This document shows positions 52,341-61,416 of a DNA stretch of 64,000 bases, piece after piece; position 1 is the first letter of the stretch, and every line of letters begins with the position of its first letter. Position numbers and translations under genes: made by a program. Below the pieces are notes generated by a model. That model saw nothing but the letters and a program-made list of their open reading frames with translations. It was not told the origin of the DNA and did not search any database. This DNA comes from Novipirellula artificiosorum. Lineage in GTDB: Bacteria; Planctomycetota; Planctomycetia; Pirellulales; Pirellulaceae. Location of the stretch: NCBI RefSeq assembly GCF_007860135.1, contig NZ_SJPV01000009.1:271896-335895 (forward strand), read 5' to 3'.

Positions 52341-53903
52341 ATGAAGCTTTCACCCATCTCTCCGCTTATCCTTATTCTTCTGTTCGCCAACGTCGGAAAC
52401 ACGCTCGCTGCCGAACGGCCGAATATCTTGTTTCTGTTCTCGGACGATCACGCGGTCAAGGCGATTTCGGCATACGGCGGGGCACTCGCTCCGATCGCGC
52501 CGACTCCGAACATTGATCGCATTGCCAACGAAGGCGCGGTATTTCGCAATTCGTTCTGCGCTAATTCGATCTGCGGGCCGTCGCGAGCTACCATTCTGAC
52601 CGGTAAGCATAGTCATGTTAACGGTTTCATGCGGAACGGAAACAACTTCGACGCGACACAGTGGACTGTCGCCAAAGCACTGCAAAGCAGCGGCTACACG
52701 ACCGCCGTGATCGGTAAGTGGCATCTGAATTCCAACCCGGTTGGCTTCGATCACTGGGAAGTGCTGCCGGGTCAGGGAAACTACTACAACCCCGACTTCC
52801 TTCAAATGAATGGCGATCGAAAGCGGATCGAAGGCTATGCAACCGACGTGACCACGGACAAAGCCGTCGCCTGGTTGGAATCGCGAGACACTTCAAAACC
52901 GTTCTTCCTGATGTGCCAGCACAAGGCTCCTCATCGCACATTTTCGCCCGCGCTGAGGCACCTCGGCGCTTTCGACGACGTAGAAATCCCGGAGCCGGAT
53001 TCTCTGTTTGACGACTATTCGAAGAGGTCCGATTTGCTGGCGAAGAACGAAATGGAAATCGATCGCCATTTCGACTGGGCGTACGATGCAAAGGTTCGCA
53101 AAGACGAACGAGGCGACGTGAAGCTGCCGGCTCCGGACCGCTACGGGACTCCCGAATACAACCGCATGACGCCCATGCAACGCAAGGAATGGGATGCATA
53201 CTTCGGCCCGAGGAATCAGTCGTTCCTTGCTGACTTCAAGGCAGGGAAGCTCGAGCACCACGACATCGTCCGCTGGAAGTATCGTCGCTACATGAGGAAC
53301 TACCTCAGCACGGTCAAAGCCGTCGACGAAAGCGTCGGCCGCATGCTGAAGTACCTGGATGACAATGGCCTGGCCGAGAATACGATCGTGATCTATTCGT
53401 CCGACCAGGGTTTCTTTCTAGGCGAACATGGCTGGTACGATAAACGCTGGATGTTTGAAGAATCGTTTCGCATGCCATTTATCATCCGCTGGCCCGGCAT
53501 GGTCAAAGCGGGCTCAAAACCCGAAGAACTCATTCAAAACATCGACTATGCTCCGACGTTCTTGGAAGCAGCCAAGTTGAAAATACCGTCCGCCGTGCAG
53601 GGCCGTTCGCTCGTCCCGTTGCTCAAGGGCAACAACAGCAACTGGCGAGATTCACTATACTATGCCTATTACGAGCTAGGCGAACACGCCGTGCCGCAGC
53701 ACTTCGGGGTGCGAACCGATCGCCACAAGTTGATGTACTTTCCGCAAAGCGACGAGTGGAATCTATTCGACCTGCAGACCGACCCGCAAGAGATGCAAAG
53801 CGTTCACTCGGACCCTGCCTACGAACGAACGCGTGAAGCCTTGACCGCCGAATACCATCGCCTTCGCGAAAAGTATGACGCGCCGGAATATGAAAAGCGT
53901 TGA
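52341..53903 (+). CDS. Secreted formylglycine sulfatase
   Basis: A 520-residue type I sulfatase. A signal peptide (MKLSPISPLILILLFANVGN, cleavage near LAAE) precedes RPNILFLFSDDHAVKAISAY with the metal-binding Asp pair. The maturation motif is CGPSRATILTGKHSH with Cys78, and GKWHLNSNPVG (about 130-140), FFLMCQHKAPHR and YSSDQGFFLGEHGWYDKRW complete the active site. The last phrase is typical of sulfatases acting on sugar polymers (choline-/idursulfatase-like group). No frame break is seen and length is normal. It is followed by a hairpin terminator candidate 14 bases after the stop. Substrate unknown. Confidence 0.93.
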   Translation: MKLSPISPLILILLFANVGNTLAAERPNILFLFSDDHAVKAISAYGGALAPIAPTPNIDRIANEGAVFRNSFCANSICGPSRATILTGKHSHVNGFMRNGNNFDATQWTVAKALQSSGYTTAVIGKWHLNSNPVGFDHWEVLPGQGNYYNPDFLQMNGDRKRIEGYATDVTTDKAVAWLESRDTSKPFFLMCQHKAPHRTFSPALRHLGAFDDVEIPEPDSLFDDYSKRSDLLAKNEMEIDRHFDWAYDAKVRKDERGDVKLPAPDRYGTPEYNRMTPMQRKEWDAYFGPRNQSFLADFKAGKLEHHDIVRWKYRRYMRNYLSTVKAVDESVGRMLKYLDDNGLAENTIVIYSSDQGFFLGEHGWYDKRWMFEESFRMPFIIRWPGMVKAGSKPEELIQNIDYAPTFLEAAKLKIPSAVQGRSLVPLLKGNNSNWRDSLYYAYYELGEHAVPQHFGVRTDRHKLMYFPQSDEWNLFDLQTDPQEMQSVHSDPAYERTREALTAEYHRLREKYDAPEYEKR

Positions 53904-53916
53904 CGGCTTGCGACAA

Positions 53917-53937
53917 CCGACTCGAGGTCTGAGTCGG
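53917..53937 (+). terminator. Candidate hairpin terminator
   Basis: CCGACTC (53917-53923) pairs perfectly with GAGTCGG (53931-53937) around a seven-base loop, 14 bases after the sulfatase stop. No T-run follows, so it may act weakly or with Rho. Confidence 0.4.
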
Positions 53938-53981
53938 CACCCTTCCGACGATCTGTGAACTATTCGCACGGCCAATCGTCT

Positions 53982-54407
53982 GTGCGAAACGACGATGGTG
54001 TCCCCGTCGATTACAGCGTTGGCTGTAACGAAGTCTCGATCCTCGGCGGCGATCGTAAAGTGAGTCGGTGACATGCCGTCTCGCGTTGCCAGTCCGCTGC
54101 CAAGTTCTGTGAAGTACAGCCGAATGCTTGCTCCGTCGACTTCGTGGTATTGGAAAAGCGGGCCGGAATCCACGATATGCTTGCGACCGTAGTCACGTGA
54201 CAATGCCAAGCCGGCAAGCCGTTCGCCGACGGGCTTCTTCTGTTTCGGGTGGATATTGGTTGGGTCGCCAATATCCATGGTGACCACCATGCCAGTGTTC
54301 GGTTCGGACAAGGCCATCATCTGAACTTCCCGAAGAAACGCGGCGCTGACCGGTTCCTGCTTGTAGGCGAACGGGGCAATCTGCACGAAGTAGAAGGGGA
54401 AATTTCC
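53982..54407 (-). pseudogene. Sialate O-acetylesterase-like, internal fragment
   Basis: The minus-strand frame is open from a TGA near 54408 and reads NFPFYFVQIAPFAYKQEPVS, LREVQMMALSEPNTGMVVTM, DIGDPTNIHPKQKKPVGERL and ALSRDYGRKHIVDSGPLF. The IGD-x-x-(N/D)-IHP motif carries the catalytic Asp and His of the SGNH-type esterase. The nucleophile Ser block (GQSNM) lies far upstream in intact enzymes and is missing, and the C-terminus is cut after DGDTIVVSH. Native length is above 450 residues; about 140 remain. It cannot be active. Confidence 0.75.
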
Positions 54408-55008
54408 GGCTCATCCGACGGAAGCGCGCGGAACCCAGACTCGAGGTTTTTTGGAGGTATGGCTCCGGTGTCCAATGATCTCTTAGAAAAGAGTCCCCTA
54501 CGGACGGTCGTCCGCCGGGAACCGGTAGCACCCTTGGCGCACCGTCGACCGGGATATCCCTTGTCAAGTTGCACCTCTGCAGAGCTCGACTCCGTTTCTC
54601 CCGGCAACTGCACGATAACAAGTGAAAATGGCTCCTACAAGCAATGATTTGCGGAACGTCGCAAAAGCGAATCCGCGGGTACTTTGCTTTGACAACATCC
54701 TCTTTGAAATGCTCGACACCGAGGAGGGGAACACCAGCCCCAGCAGCAAAGCTGCAAGAGGAAATCGAGTCTTTGGAGACGGGCAATCTATCCTCGTGTG
54801 GCACGGCCTTAAGCGAGGCGATCTGCCGCTCAGGTTATGTAAGCACACTCCCATTGGTCGTTGTAGTTTTGTCGTCATAACATCAAATTAAGTGATCATT
54901 GAGATAGGAAGGTCGGCGCAAGGCGAGTCGAACTCTACAAGCGTATTCGATGAATCGGCCGCTCGACTGGTAAAAATGCACGCAGCTTGACATCGACTAC
55001 ACGGATGG
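54408..55008. other. Gap, no supported gene
   Basis: About 600 bases between the esterase fragment and a sulfatase. Several Ser/Arg-rich frames cross it, none with a domain. It could hold decayed pieces of the esterase gene's first half, but I cannot identify them. Confidence 0.4.
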
Positions 55009-56451
55009 TCACGGAGCGGTGTGACCTTTGAAACCAATGCTCGGATCTAAGACCCCGCCCGACGTTGGAGCCGAGTGTGCCTCGGCGGCTTGAGATTTCA
55101 TCGTCTCCAACACGTCGGGAAAGCGCGTGGCAACGTTGTTCCTCTCTTCGAGATCTTTGTTCAAATCGTACAGCTCAAACGGAGCTGATTGACTCGGTCG
55201 GACTGCTTTCCAATGGCCCATCCGAACCGCCACGCTTTTACGGTCTTCCCAGTACAGGTACGAATGCTCCTGCTGCTCGTGGCCGACGACGGCTTCGCCC
55301 AACAAGGTCGGCAGAATCGAAATTCCGTCGGCGTTTTTGTCAAGCGGAGCGTCAACCAGCTCGGACAAAGTGGCCAGGATATCCGGAAAGTAACCGAGAT
55401 GGTTCGATATTGAACCCGGAGCAATTTGACCTGGCCAGCGGACGATGAACGGAATCCGCAGCCCGCCTTCATAGAACGATCCCTTGCCTGCTCGGAATCG
55501 CTCGCCCGTTTTTGGGTTAAGGTTGGGCCCCAAAAAACCGTGAGGGTATCGTTCATTCTGAAAGTAGGCTTGCCCGCCGTTGTCCCCACAGACAAAGACG
55601 ATTGTCTTTCGATCGAGATCAAGTTCACGCAGCAGTTGGAAGATCTCGCCAACTTGACGATCAACCATCTCCACCATGGCTGCATAGGTCTGAGCGTCCA
55701 GCTCGCCACGTTGGTTTGTCGCATCCCACGCCTTGTCGCGGTACTTGACGAAAGCGGGATCGTCCTTGGGCATTCCCCAATGACCGTGAGGTGCTGTCCA
55801 TGGCATGTAAGCAAAGAAGGGTCGCTGGGCATTCTCTCGGATGAAGTCCAATCCCGCCTTGTGAATGAGCTGGTCCGCAAACACATCGCCGACATACGGA
55901 TCACCTGTGTTCCCCTGTAGCGGAATCTTGACGCTGTTGCGCAGTAGATAACGCGGGTAATGGACGTGGGCGTGAACTTGGTGGTAGTAGCCAAAGAAGG
56001 TGTCAAAGCCGTGATTCTCAGGAACACCCGTCGTTCCCGCGTCACCGAGTCCCCATTTGCCGAAGCCGCCCGTAGCATAGCCTCGCTCATGCAGCATGTC
56101 CGCGATGGTGCGATCTTCCGCACGCAGAGCCGCCCCTCCGCTATTGAGCCTCACGGTCGTGTGCCCCGTATGTTGCCCGGTCATCAGCGTGCTGCGGGTC
56201 GGAGCACAAACGCTTCCGCCGGCCAAGAATTGGGTGAACCGCATTCCCTCGCGGGCCATGTGATCGATATTTGGCGTCTGCAAAATCGGATGCCCCATTC
56301 CCGACGATTCAAAGTAGCCCCATTCATCCATCATGATGTAAACGATATTGGGCTTGTCGATTGATTCAGCTTTGATGGTCGTCGGTGACCCGATTGTCAG
56401 CAGGAGCCAGAGCCCAAGCGTGCCGACCCATCGTAGGAGCAACCGCATCAT
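55009..56451 (-). CDS. Secreted formylglycine sulfatase (arylsulfatase A-like)
   Basis: A 480-residue type I sulfatase. The signal peptide (MMRLLLRWVGTLGLWLLLTI, cleavage near IKAE) is followed by KPNIVYIMMDEWGYFESSGM. The maturation motif reads CAPTRSTLMTGQHTGH (Cys82); Thr replaces the usual Ser but the C-x-P-x-R core is kept. GKWGLGDAGTTGVPENHGFD, PHGHWGMPKD and VFVCGDNGGQAYFQ complete the active site. The ATG at 56451 has AAGGA eight bases upstream; an open frame to 56583 adds a non-native extension. In the first metal motif MDEW stands where most sulfatases have DDxG, so one Asp is replaced by Glu. Substrate unknown. Confidence 0.92.
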   Translation of the reverse strand: MMRLLLRWVGTLGLWLLLTIGSPTTIKAESIDKPNIVYIMMDEWGYFESSGMGHPILQTPNIDHMAREGMRFTQFLAGGSVCAPTRSTLMTGQHTGHTTVRLNSGGAALRAEDRTIADMLHERGYATGGFGKWGLGDAGTTGVPENHGFDTFFGYYHQVHAHVHYPRYLLRNSVKIPLQGNTGDPYVGDVFADQLIHKAGLDFIRENAQRPFFAYMPWTAPHGHWGMPKDDPAFVKYRDKAWDATNQRGELDAQTYAAMVEMVDRQVGEIFQLLRELDLDRKTIVFVCGDNGGQAYFQNERYPHGFLGPNLNPKTGERFRAGKGSFYEGGLRIPFIVRWPGQIAPGSISNHLGYFPDILATLSELVDAPLDKNADGISILPTLLGEAVVGHEQQEHSYLYWEDRKSVAVRMGHWKAVRPSQSAPFELYDLNKDLEERNNVATRFPDVLETMKSQAAEAHSAPTSGGVLDPSIGFKGHTAP

Positions 56452-56977
56452 TTTTCCTTTTATTTTGGATAGGGAAGATCGTCTCAGCGAATGCTCTGGG
56501 GATTCCACGGGAACGGGATTCGAGCGGTAATCAGTCGTCACGGAAGTAGCCGATGATGCCCACGCCCCTGCCATCCTTCCCATGAATCGGTAGCTTTGTC
56601 GTCAAGCACCAAACAGGTTCGATTGACCGACCAACAAAGACACATTGTATCTTCTGCCATAGCATGTGCGGCAAAAGCCCAGCACGCATCAACCCAAGTC
56701 ATTCACAAACAAATGTAGCAAGAAGAAACCCACCACGCGATCTGTTACGTCGAGGGTGCGATCCAACGACTTTCCAAAAACGACCAGGAACACGCGATCG
56801 GTGAAGCACAAGGTTCCTGGCAAAAACAACAGAAAAATAGCCGCCTCCCTTTTCTACACATTGACATGCACGTTCCTTACGTATACCTTTAGGTGCAGCA
56901 TGTCGGTTTTCTCTTTTACCGCATGGGTGGCCATGCCGGGGAAGCCGATTTCTGCGACATTTTTTTAGGTGATCACG
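56452..56977. other. Divergent region between sulfatase and Ric gene
   Basis: About 525 bases, no gene. The part near the Ric gene carries a sigma-70-like promoter and a dyad (listed next). The remaining frames are Lys/Thr-rich chance peptides. Confidence 0.4.
56861..56904 (+). promoter_or_regulatory. Promoter and dyad candidate upstream of the Ric gene
   Basis: TTGACA (56861-56866) is followed at 15 bases by TATACC or at 17 bases by TACCTT, a fair sigma-70-type pair. GACATGC (56863-56869), overlapping the -35, is repeated in reverse complement at 56898-56904 (GCATGTC). A repressor binding such a dyad would block the promoter; the Rrf2-type regulator encoded 1.8 kb downstream is a candidate. 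The site does not match the known NsrR consensus closely. Confidence 0.35.
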
Positions 56978-57700
56978 ATGGAAACGATCTGTTTTGCGGA
57001 TACGGCGGTTGGCGAACTTGTCCGTCAGCGACCTCAGCGATCGCGGGTTTTTGAGCAGTTTGGAGTCGACTATTGCTGCGGCGGCAAGGTCTCGTTGCGC
57101 CAGGCTTGTGAAAAAAAGAACGTCAATCTGGATGAGGTTTGCGAGAACCTGAAGACCTGTGATCAAGCTCCCGATCGTAGCGAAGGTCTTGTCGATGCGG
57201 ACTTGATGACATTGACAGAATTGGCCAACCATATCGAAAGCACGCACCACGCCTATTTAAAAGAAGAGATTCCACGTTTGGAATGGATGACCGAAAAAGT
57301 CGCGCGTGTGCATGGTGAAAAGGACGAGCGATTGCATGCATTACGCAAAGCGTTCACTGCGTTTCGTGCGGAGGTTGAGCCGCATCTGATGAAGGAAGAA
57401 CGAATCTTGTTTCCAATCGTTCGGCAACTCGAAGCCGCTGATGGGCCACAGGAATTCCATTGCGGCAGTGTTGCGAATCCCATTCGCCAAATGGAGCTCG
57501 AGCACGATCATGCCGGTGATGAACTGGCGACCATGCATGAAGCGACGGACGGGTTTGTCCCGCCGGAGTGGGCTTGCAACACGTATCGTGCGTTGTTGAG
57601 CAGTCTCGCGGAACTTGAACAAGACATGCACCAACACATTCACAAAGAAAACAACGTGCTATTTCCAAAAGCGATCCAGCTTGAATCACAACGTGGATAG
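56978..57700 (+). CDS. Iron-sulfur cluster repair di-iron protein (Ric/ScdA/YtfE)
   Basis: A 240-residue cytoplasmic protein. The N-terminal ScdA_N domain holds FADTAVGELVRQRPQRSRVF and the CC pair in FGVDYCCGGKVSL (Cys33-Cys34). The hemerythrin-like domain (about 75-235) supplies the di-iron ligands: STHHAYLKEEIPR, VEPHLMKEERILF, MELEHDHAGDEL and MHQHIHKENNVLF. Such proteins repair iron-sulfur centres damaged by nitric oxide or peroxide. Both domains are complete. The ATG at 56978 is preferred over GTG 56969 because AGGTGA lies six bases before it. It leads a group with a YwiC-like protein, a norB stub and an Rrf2 regulator, which supports a nitrosative-stress role. Confidence 0.93.
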   Translation: METICFADTAVGELVRQRPQRSRVFEQFGVDYCCGGKVSLRQACEKKNVNLDEVCENLKTCDQAPDRSEGLVDADLMTLTELANHIESTHHAYLKEEIPRLEWMTEKVARVHGEKDERLHALRKAFTAFRAEVEPHLMKEERILFPIVRQLEAADGPQEFHCGSVANPIRQMELEHDHAGDELATMHEATDGFVPPEWACNTYRALLSSLAELEQDMHQHIHKENNVLFPKAIQLESQRG

Positions 57701-57705
57701 TCGTG

Positions 57706-58458
57706 ATGGAACATAAGCCTAAGGAACATGGTGCGTACGCTATTTTGATCATACCGATCCTGACGTCACTTGCAGCGGGCGGCGTGAGCTGGGTGGGCGT
57801 TTGTGTTGCGGCGGCCTCGGTCGCTGGTTTTCTGGCGCACGAGCCACTATTGGTGATGATCGGTCATCGCGGACCGCGAGCGAAACGTTCCGCGACGACC
57901 GCGACTCGCTATTTGGTGGCGTTAACAACGATCTGCTTAGCCAGCGGAGTTGCTGCAATGCTTTTCGGCAATGTCGCGGTTCGTGTTGCACTGATTGGGT
58001 GCGGAATTCTCGCGACGCTCAGTTTTGGAATCGCGTTTGCCGGTAAGCATCGAACGGCACTCGGACAAACCGCTGGCGTGATCGGACTTTCAGCCCCTTG
58101 CGTTCCTATCTTGCTTGCCGCGGGGATAGGGACGGGTGATGCTCTGAAAACATGGGTGGTGTGGTTGCTGGGATTCGCCGCGACCACGCTGGCGGTTCGC
58201 AGTGTGCTCGCATACCAAAAGCATAAGAATCGGATTCTGCATTGGAGCGGACTGACCACGATCTCTGTCTTTCCACTCTTGATTGTTGTGTGGTGGATTG
58301 AAGCAACCGATTGGATCTTGCCAGTGATCCCAATGATCTTGGCGAGTTGGTATCTGATGATTCAGCCTCCGCCGGCGAAACGACTAAAGCAAATCGGTTG
58401 GAGCCTCGTCGCGGCTACCGTTGTAACAGCAATCTCGGTCGTTGCCGTTGCCCCGTAA
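57706..58458 (+). CDS. YwiC-like integral membrane protein
   Basis: A 250-residue protein with about eight membrane helices. It starts MEHKPKEHGAYAILIIPIL; the PKEHGAYA phrase marks the YwiC-like family, and HEPLLVMIGHRGPRAKR (about 45-63) is a second conserved loop. The family's activity is unknown; members are found near nitrate/nitric-oxide genes in Bacillus and other bacteria. Here it begins five bases after the Ric stop codon, so the two are surely one transcript. The ATG is preferred to the GTG just before it. Confidence 0.8.
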   Translation: MEHKPKEHGAYAILIIPILTSLAAGGVSWVGVCVAAASVAGFLAHEPLLVMIGHRGPRAKRSATTATRYLVALTTICLASGVAAMLFGNVAVRVALIGCGILATLSFGIAFAGKHRTALGQTAGVIGLSAPCVPILLAAGIGTGDALKTWVVWLLGFAATTLAVRSVLAYQKHKNRILHWSGLTTISVFPLLIVVWWIEATDWILPVIPMILASWYLMIQPPPAKRLKQIGWSLVAATVVTAISVVAVAP

Positions 58459-58515
58459 CCCTCGTTCGAGTCTCACTGGACAGCAATCTCAAACTACAAA
58501 TCAAGACAACAACAA

Positions 58516-58620
58516 ATGCAATACAAGAAGTTCTGGATCGGTTTTTGGACTGTGATCGTCGTATCGTTCATGGTCCTTGGTTACTACGGAACCGAACTCT
58601 ATCGACTCGCACCGGTTAGC
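58516..58620 (+). pseudogene. norB (quinol nitric-oxide reductase) N-terminal stub
   Basis: The ATG at 58516 starts MQYKKFWIGFWTVIVVSFMV then LGYYGTELYRLAPV, the first membrane helix and the Y-G-x-E-(I/L)-Y-R-x-AP phrase that opens the large subunit of qNOR-type nitric oxide reductases (about 750 residues in full). After about 36 residues the frame changes into unrelated sequence and nothing of the heme-copper core follows. The position, 57 bases after the YwiC-like gene and just before an Rrf2/NsrR-like regulator, is what one would expect for a real norB. I infer deletion of about 2.2 kb. Confidence 0.65.
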
Positions 58621-58744
58621 GATTGCAGTTCGACAAGTTCCAATTGGAACAGCCTATTGGTCTTCTCTCCCGACTTGACGGATGGTGTATACTTGCGCAT
58701 TCACGAAACAGCTGTCACCATTTCCACAATTTGCTCTTTACCAA

Positions 58745-59182
58745 ATGATTCACCAGAAGACCTCGCAGAACGCGATCGCCGCGATGAGCCGCTTGGCGGA
58801 ATTGTATGCAGTGCGTCCCACCTGCACTTTGTCGTCGCGAGAAATCGCTGAAAGCCGGAACTTGCCGACGCCAATCGTTGCAAAGATCCTGACCATTCTT
58901 TCACGTGCCGGCTACGTTACCGGATCACCCGGCCCCGGCGGCGGTTACCGACTTGCCAAAAAACCCTCTTTGATCACCTTAAAAGAAGTGATGATCCTGT
59001 TCGAGCGTGAATCCGAATCCATGTGTCCATTCGGCCCCGGTTGGTGCGGCAACCAAGAACCCTGTCCGCTACACGAAACGATTGCCGATATGGAGAAACG
59101 CGCACAAAAATTTCTGACGAAGACGACCTTCGCTGCATTCGTCAAAGGTGAGCCAAGCGTGCCGATTACCGGTTGCAAATAG
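58745..59182 (+). CDS. Rrf2-family regulator, NsrR-like
   Basis: A 145-residue DNA-binding protein. The winged helix-turn-helix (about 5-60) includes QNAIAAMSRLAELY and SSREIAESRNLPTPIVAKIL, then GYVTGSPGPGGGYRLAKKP as the wing. Three Cys follow in CPFGPGWCGNQEPCPLHE (spacing C-x6-C-x5-C, about 98-111), as in the iron-sulfur binding loop of NsrR/IscR-type regulators. It probably senses nitric oxide or iron-sulfur status and represses the Ric-YwiC-norB group upstream. I chose ATG 58745; the frame extends upstream but only as non-native sequence left from the norB joint. Confidence 0.88.
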   Translation: MIHQKTSQNAIAAMSRLAELYAVRPTCTLSSREIAESRNLPTPIVAKILTILSRAGYVTGSPGPGGGYRLAKKPSLITLKEVMILFERESESMCPFGPGWCGNQEPCPLHETIADMEKRAQKFLTKTTFAAFVKGEPSVPITGCK

Positions 59183-59551
59183 CAGGCTGTTTTACGTCTT
59201 GCCCTATCGACTTATCGGTTCTTGTTTGAATCAGAAGCGTGGAGCGTCCTAACGTGATTCAGACAACCTTAGTGGTGACAGTAAGCGGCATAGCAAGTGA
59301 ACAAAAGCATTGAGTTGCGAAGTCCACTCGTCTGCATCTACCTCAAGAATATCCAGCAATTTCCTCGTAAATCACATCTTCAAGCGGTTGCGGTCCTCCG
59401 TCGCAGTCCTTCTTTTCTGCTTTTTTCTATTTTTCATGAGGCAACTTGGTCCAAAAAATCGCATTGAATACCGAGGTGACTTCATCCTGGTTCACAGCAG
59501 CAATGCTGTGCGGTGTCGAGAAATCGACCAACCAACCTTGCGGAGAGAAAA
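59183..59551. other. Gap upstream of the acyltransferase
   Basis: About 370 bases without a gene, repeat or hairpin that I can support. A hydrophobic Phe-rich frame crosses it on the plus strand but has no ribosome site or known domain. Confidence 0.4.
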
Positions 59552-61264
59552 ATGCAAAACGATGCCCATACCGATCGTCTTCACTCACTCGACGCACTTC
59601 GTGCCTGGGCAATGCTGTTGGGGATTGTACTTCACGCCGCGTGGTTTATGTCGACTCGGTACTTTGGGACTCCGATCACCGACGCCGATGGCAGCTATTT
59701 CTATGAGTATGTGCTCTACTTCATCCACATCTTTCGACTGCAAGCCTTTTTCTTGATGGCCGGCCTGTTCGCTCATTTGGTGTTTTCTCGGCGGGGAACT
59801 TGGCGATTCATCTGGCACCGAATTTCTAGGATTGCAATTCCGCTACTGATTGGCTGGTTGCTGCTCTATCCCGTCATGATGCTACAGTACGCTTGGGGTG
59901 GCATCGAGTCAGGCCGAATTCTCACGGATCAAGGCCTCGGGGCGACCACGCTGCAAGAATTGGTCAGCTCGCTTCAAATGAATGCATCTGCCTTCATCCA
60001 CCTCTGGTTTCTTTACGATCTGCTCGTCATTTACGCGATAACGCTGATCGTCGTGCTGCTGATGCACAAAGTGATCGATCGATCGGGACGGATTCGTCGT
60101 CAAATCAGCCGGGGGTTTCGCTGGTTGTTACAGTCCTGGTGGAGCATCGTGTTGCTATCCATTCCTTCGGCGATTTTTCTTTACTTCGAAGATTGGTGGT
60201 GGGGACTTGGTGCCTATCCAATCAACTTCATTCCCGACTGGCCTGGTTTGATGGGGTATTGCCTGTTCTTTGCCGCCGGTTGGTTGCTGTACTCGCAACT
60301 CAACTTGCTGAGCGACATCAGCAGAAACTGGCGTCGTAAGCTGGGCTTGGGAGTGGCACTTTCGATTCCCTTGTTTGTCGTCTCAACGGTACTCGACTAT
60401 TCGGTCACGCCCACCTATCCACTGTTGGACTCGAACAGTTTTGTCAGAGACCACCGAGACTTGTTAGCCGCCGCCGATCGTCACGTTGCTGAACCAAACG
60501 GCGCTGACCAACTCTTGAATCCTAGCCGAATGATTGTCGATGCGTTGTCGCCAGAGTATCTAGCCTTGCTGGAGAACCACGATCAACTGACACCGGATCA
60601 GAAAGTAGGCTTGGCCACAGAGATCAACGACGCTGTCCTTTCGAGCGAATCGCTGGCAGCACCCGAGAATTGGACGACGGCGAAGCTGCCAAAGGAAGTA
60701 GCAGAGATGCTGGCAGACGATTCGAATCGCAGTGATCCAGCCAAACTACAACTGCTAAATAAGAAACTCCTCGAGGCAACTCTGCCCGGCATGTTCTTGA
60801 CCGATTTTAAGGATCGCCCCAGAGTCAGGATTTACAAAGCCGTTTTTAGTGCTGGATACGCACTGGCGATGTGGTTGCTCGTGTTTGGCGCGATCGGTCT
60901 CTTCACTCACTATTTTAGTCATCCTAGCCCCGTCTCGCGCTACATCGCCGATTCGGCCTATTGGATCTATCTCGTGCATCTGCCAATTTTGTTTCAGATC
61001 GAAGTGTTGGTCGCACCCTATCAATGGGGCCTCTTTGGCATTCCCAAATTCCTTTTCTATACCGCAGTGACAACGGTGCTCTGCTTTGCTTCCTACCACT
61101 ATTTGGTTCGATCCAGCCTTATCGGCCGAGTACTCAACGGGCGAACGTACCCGTTTAAGCCACTGATCAAACCGCGGATCGTCTCGATGCCTGGTGATGT
61201 TCTCGCGAACGAAGCTTTCGACGTCGAGCAAACCAACCCCGTTCCTGGCCAAGAAATCCCCTGA
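59552..61264 (+). CDS. Acyltransferase 3-type membrane protein (OpgC-like)
   Basis: A 570-residue integral membrane protein. It opens with HSLDALRAWAMLLGIVLHAA, the R-x10-H pattern of acyltransferase family 3 (the catalytic His near 27), and about ten membrane helices follow, including FFLMAGLFAHLVFSRRG and FHIWF-like segments. Between about 300 and 420 lies a soluble loop (LDYSVTPTYPLLDSNSFVRD to PGMFLTDFKD) that is longer than usual. Helices resume with AMWLLVFGAIGLFTHYFSHP and YWIYLVHLPILFQIEVLV. It probably transfers acyl groups to a glycan or lipid; OpgC succinylates periplasmic glucans. ATG 59552 follows GGAGA by a few bases. The gene stands alone and looks complete. Confidence 0.85.
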   Translation: MQNDAHTDRLHSLDALRAWAMLLGIVLHAAWFMSTRYFGTPITDADGSYFYEYVLYFIHIFRLQAFFLMAGLFAHLVFSRRGTWRFIWHRISRIAIPLLIGWLLLYPVMMLQYAWGGIESGRILTDQGLGATTLQELVSSLQMNASAFIHLWFLYDLLVIYAITLIVVLLMHKVIDRSGRIRRQISRGFRWLLQSWWSIVLLSIPSAIFLYFEDWWWGLGAYPINFIPDWPGLMGYCLFFAAGWLLYSQLNLLSDISRNWRRKLGLGVALSIPLFVVSTVLDYSVTPTYPLLDSNSFVRDHRDLLAAADRHVAEPNGADQLLNPSRMIVDALSPEYLALLENHDQLTPDQKVGLATEINDAVLSSESLAAPENWTTAKLPKEVAEMLADDSNRSDPAKLQLLNKKLLEATLPGMFLTDFKDRPRVRIYKAVFSAGYALAMWLLVFGAIGLFTHYFSHPSPVSRYIADSAYWIYLVHLPILFQIEVLVAPYQWGLFGIPKFLFYTAVTTVLCFASYHYLVRSSLIGRVLNGRTYPFKPLIKPRIVSMPGDVLANEAFDVEQTNPVPGQEIP

Positions 61265-61416
61265 TCTGAATCGCAGTTTAGCTGAGTCGGCTGACCGTGG
61301 CTGGTTGAAGCTGGAATTAGAAAAAGATCCGTAATTTTCAGAATTTGATCGGAGAAATTTGGGACCTGCGTCGCATTGACTATTGGCAGTCAACCAACTG
61401 ACAACAAGGAGCCACC

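Noticed and set aside
53763..53981. Continuation of the esterase frame into the sulfatase 3' end
   Set aside because: After VVSH the frame no longer matches the esterase family and only mirrors sulfatase codons.
54564..54891. Overlapping frames on both strands as a small gene
   Set aside because: Neither has a domain, a signal peptide or a ribosome site.
59310..59756. 148-codon plus frame with a Phe-rich hydrophobic stretch
   Set aside because: It overlaps the start of the acyltransferase in another frame and lacks a ribosome site.
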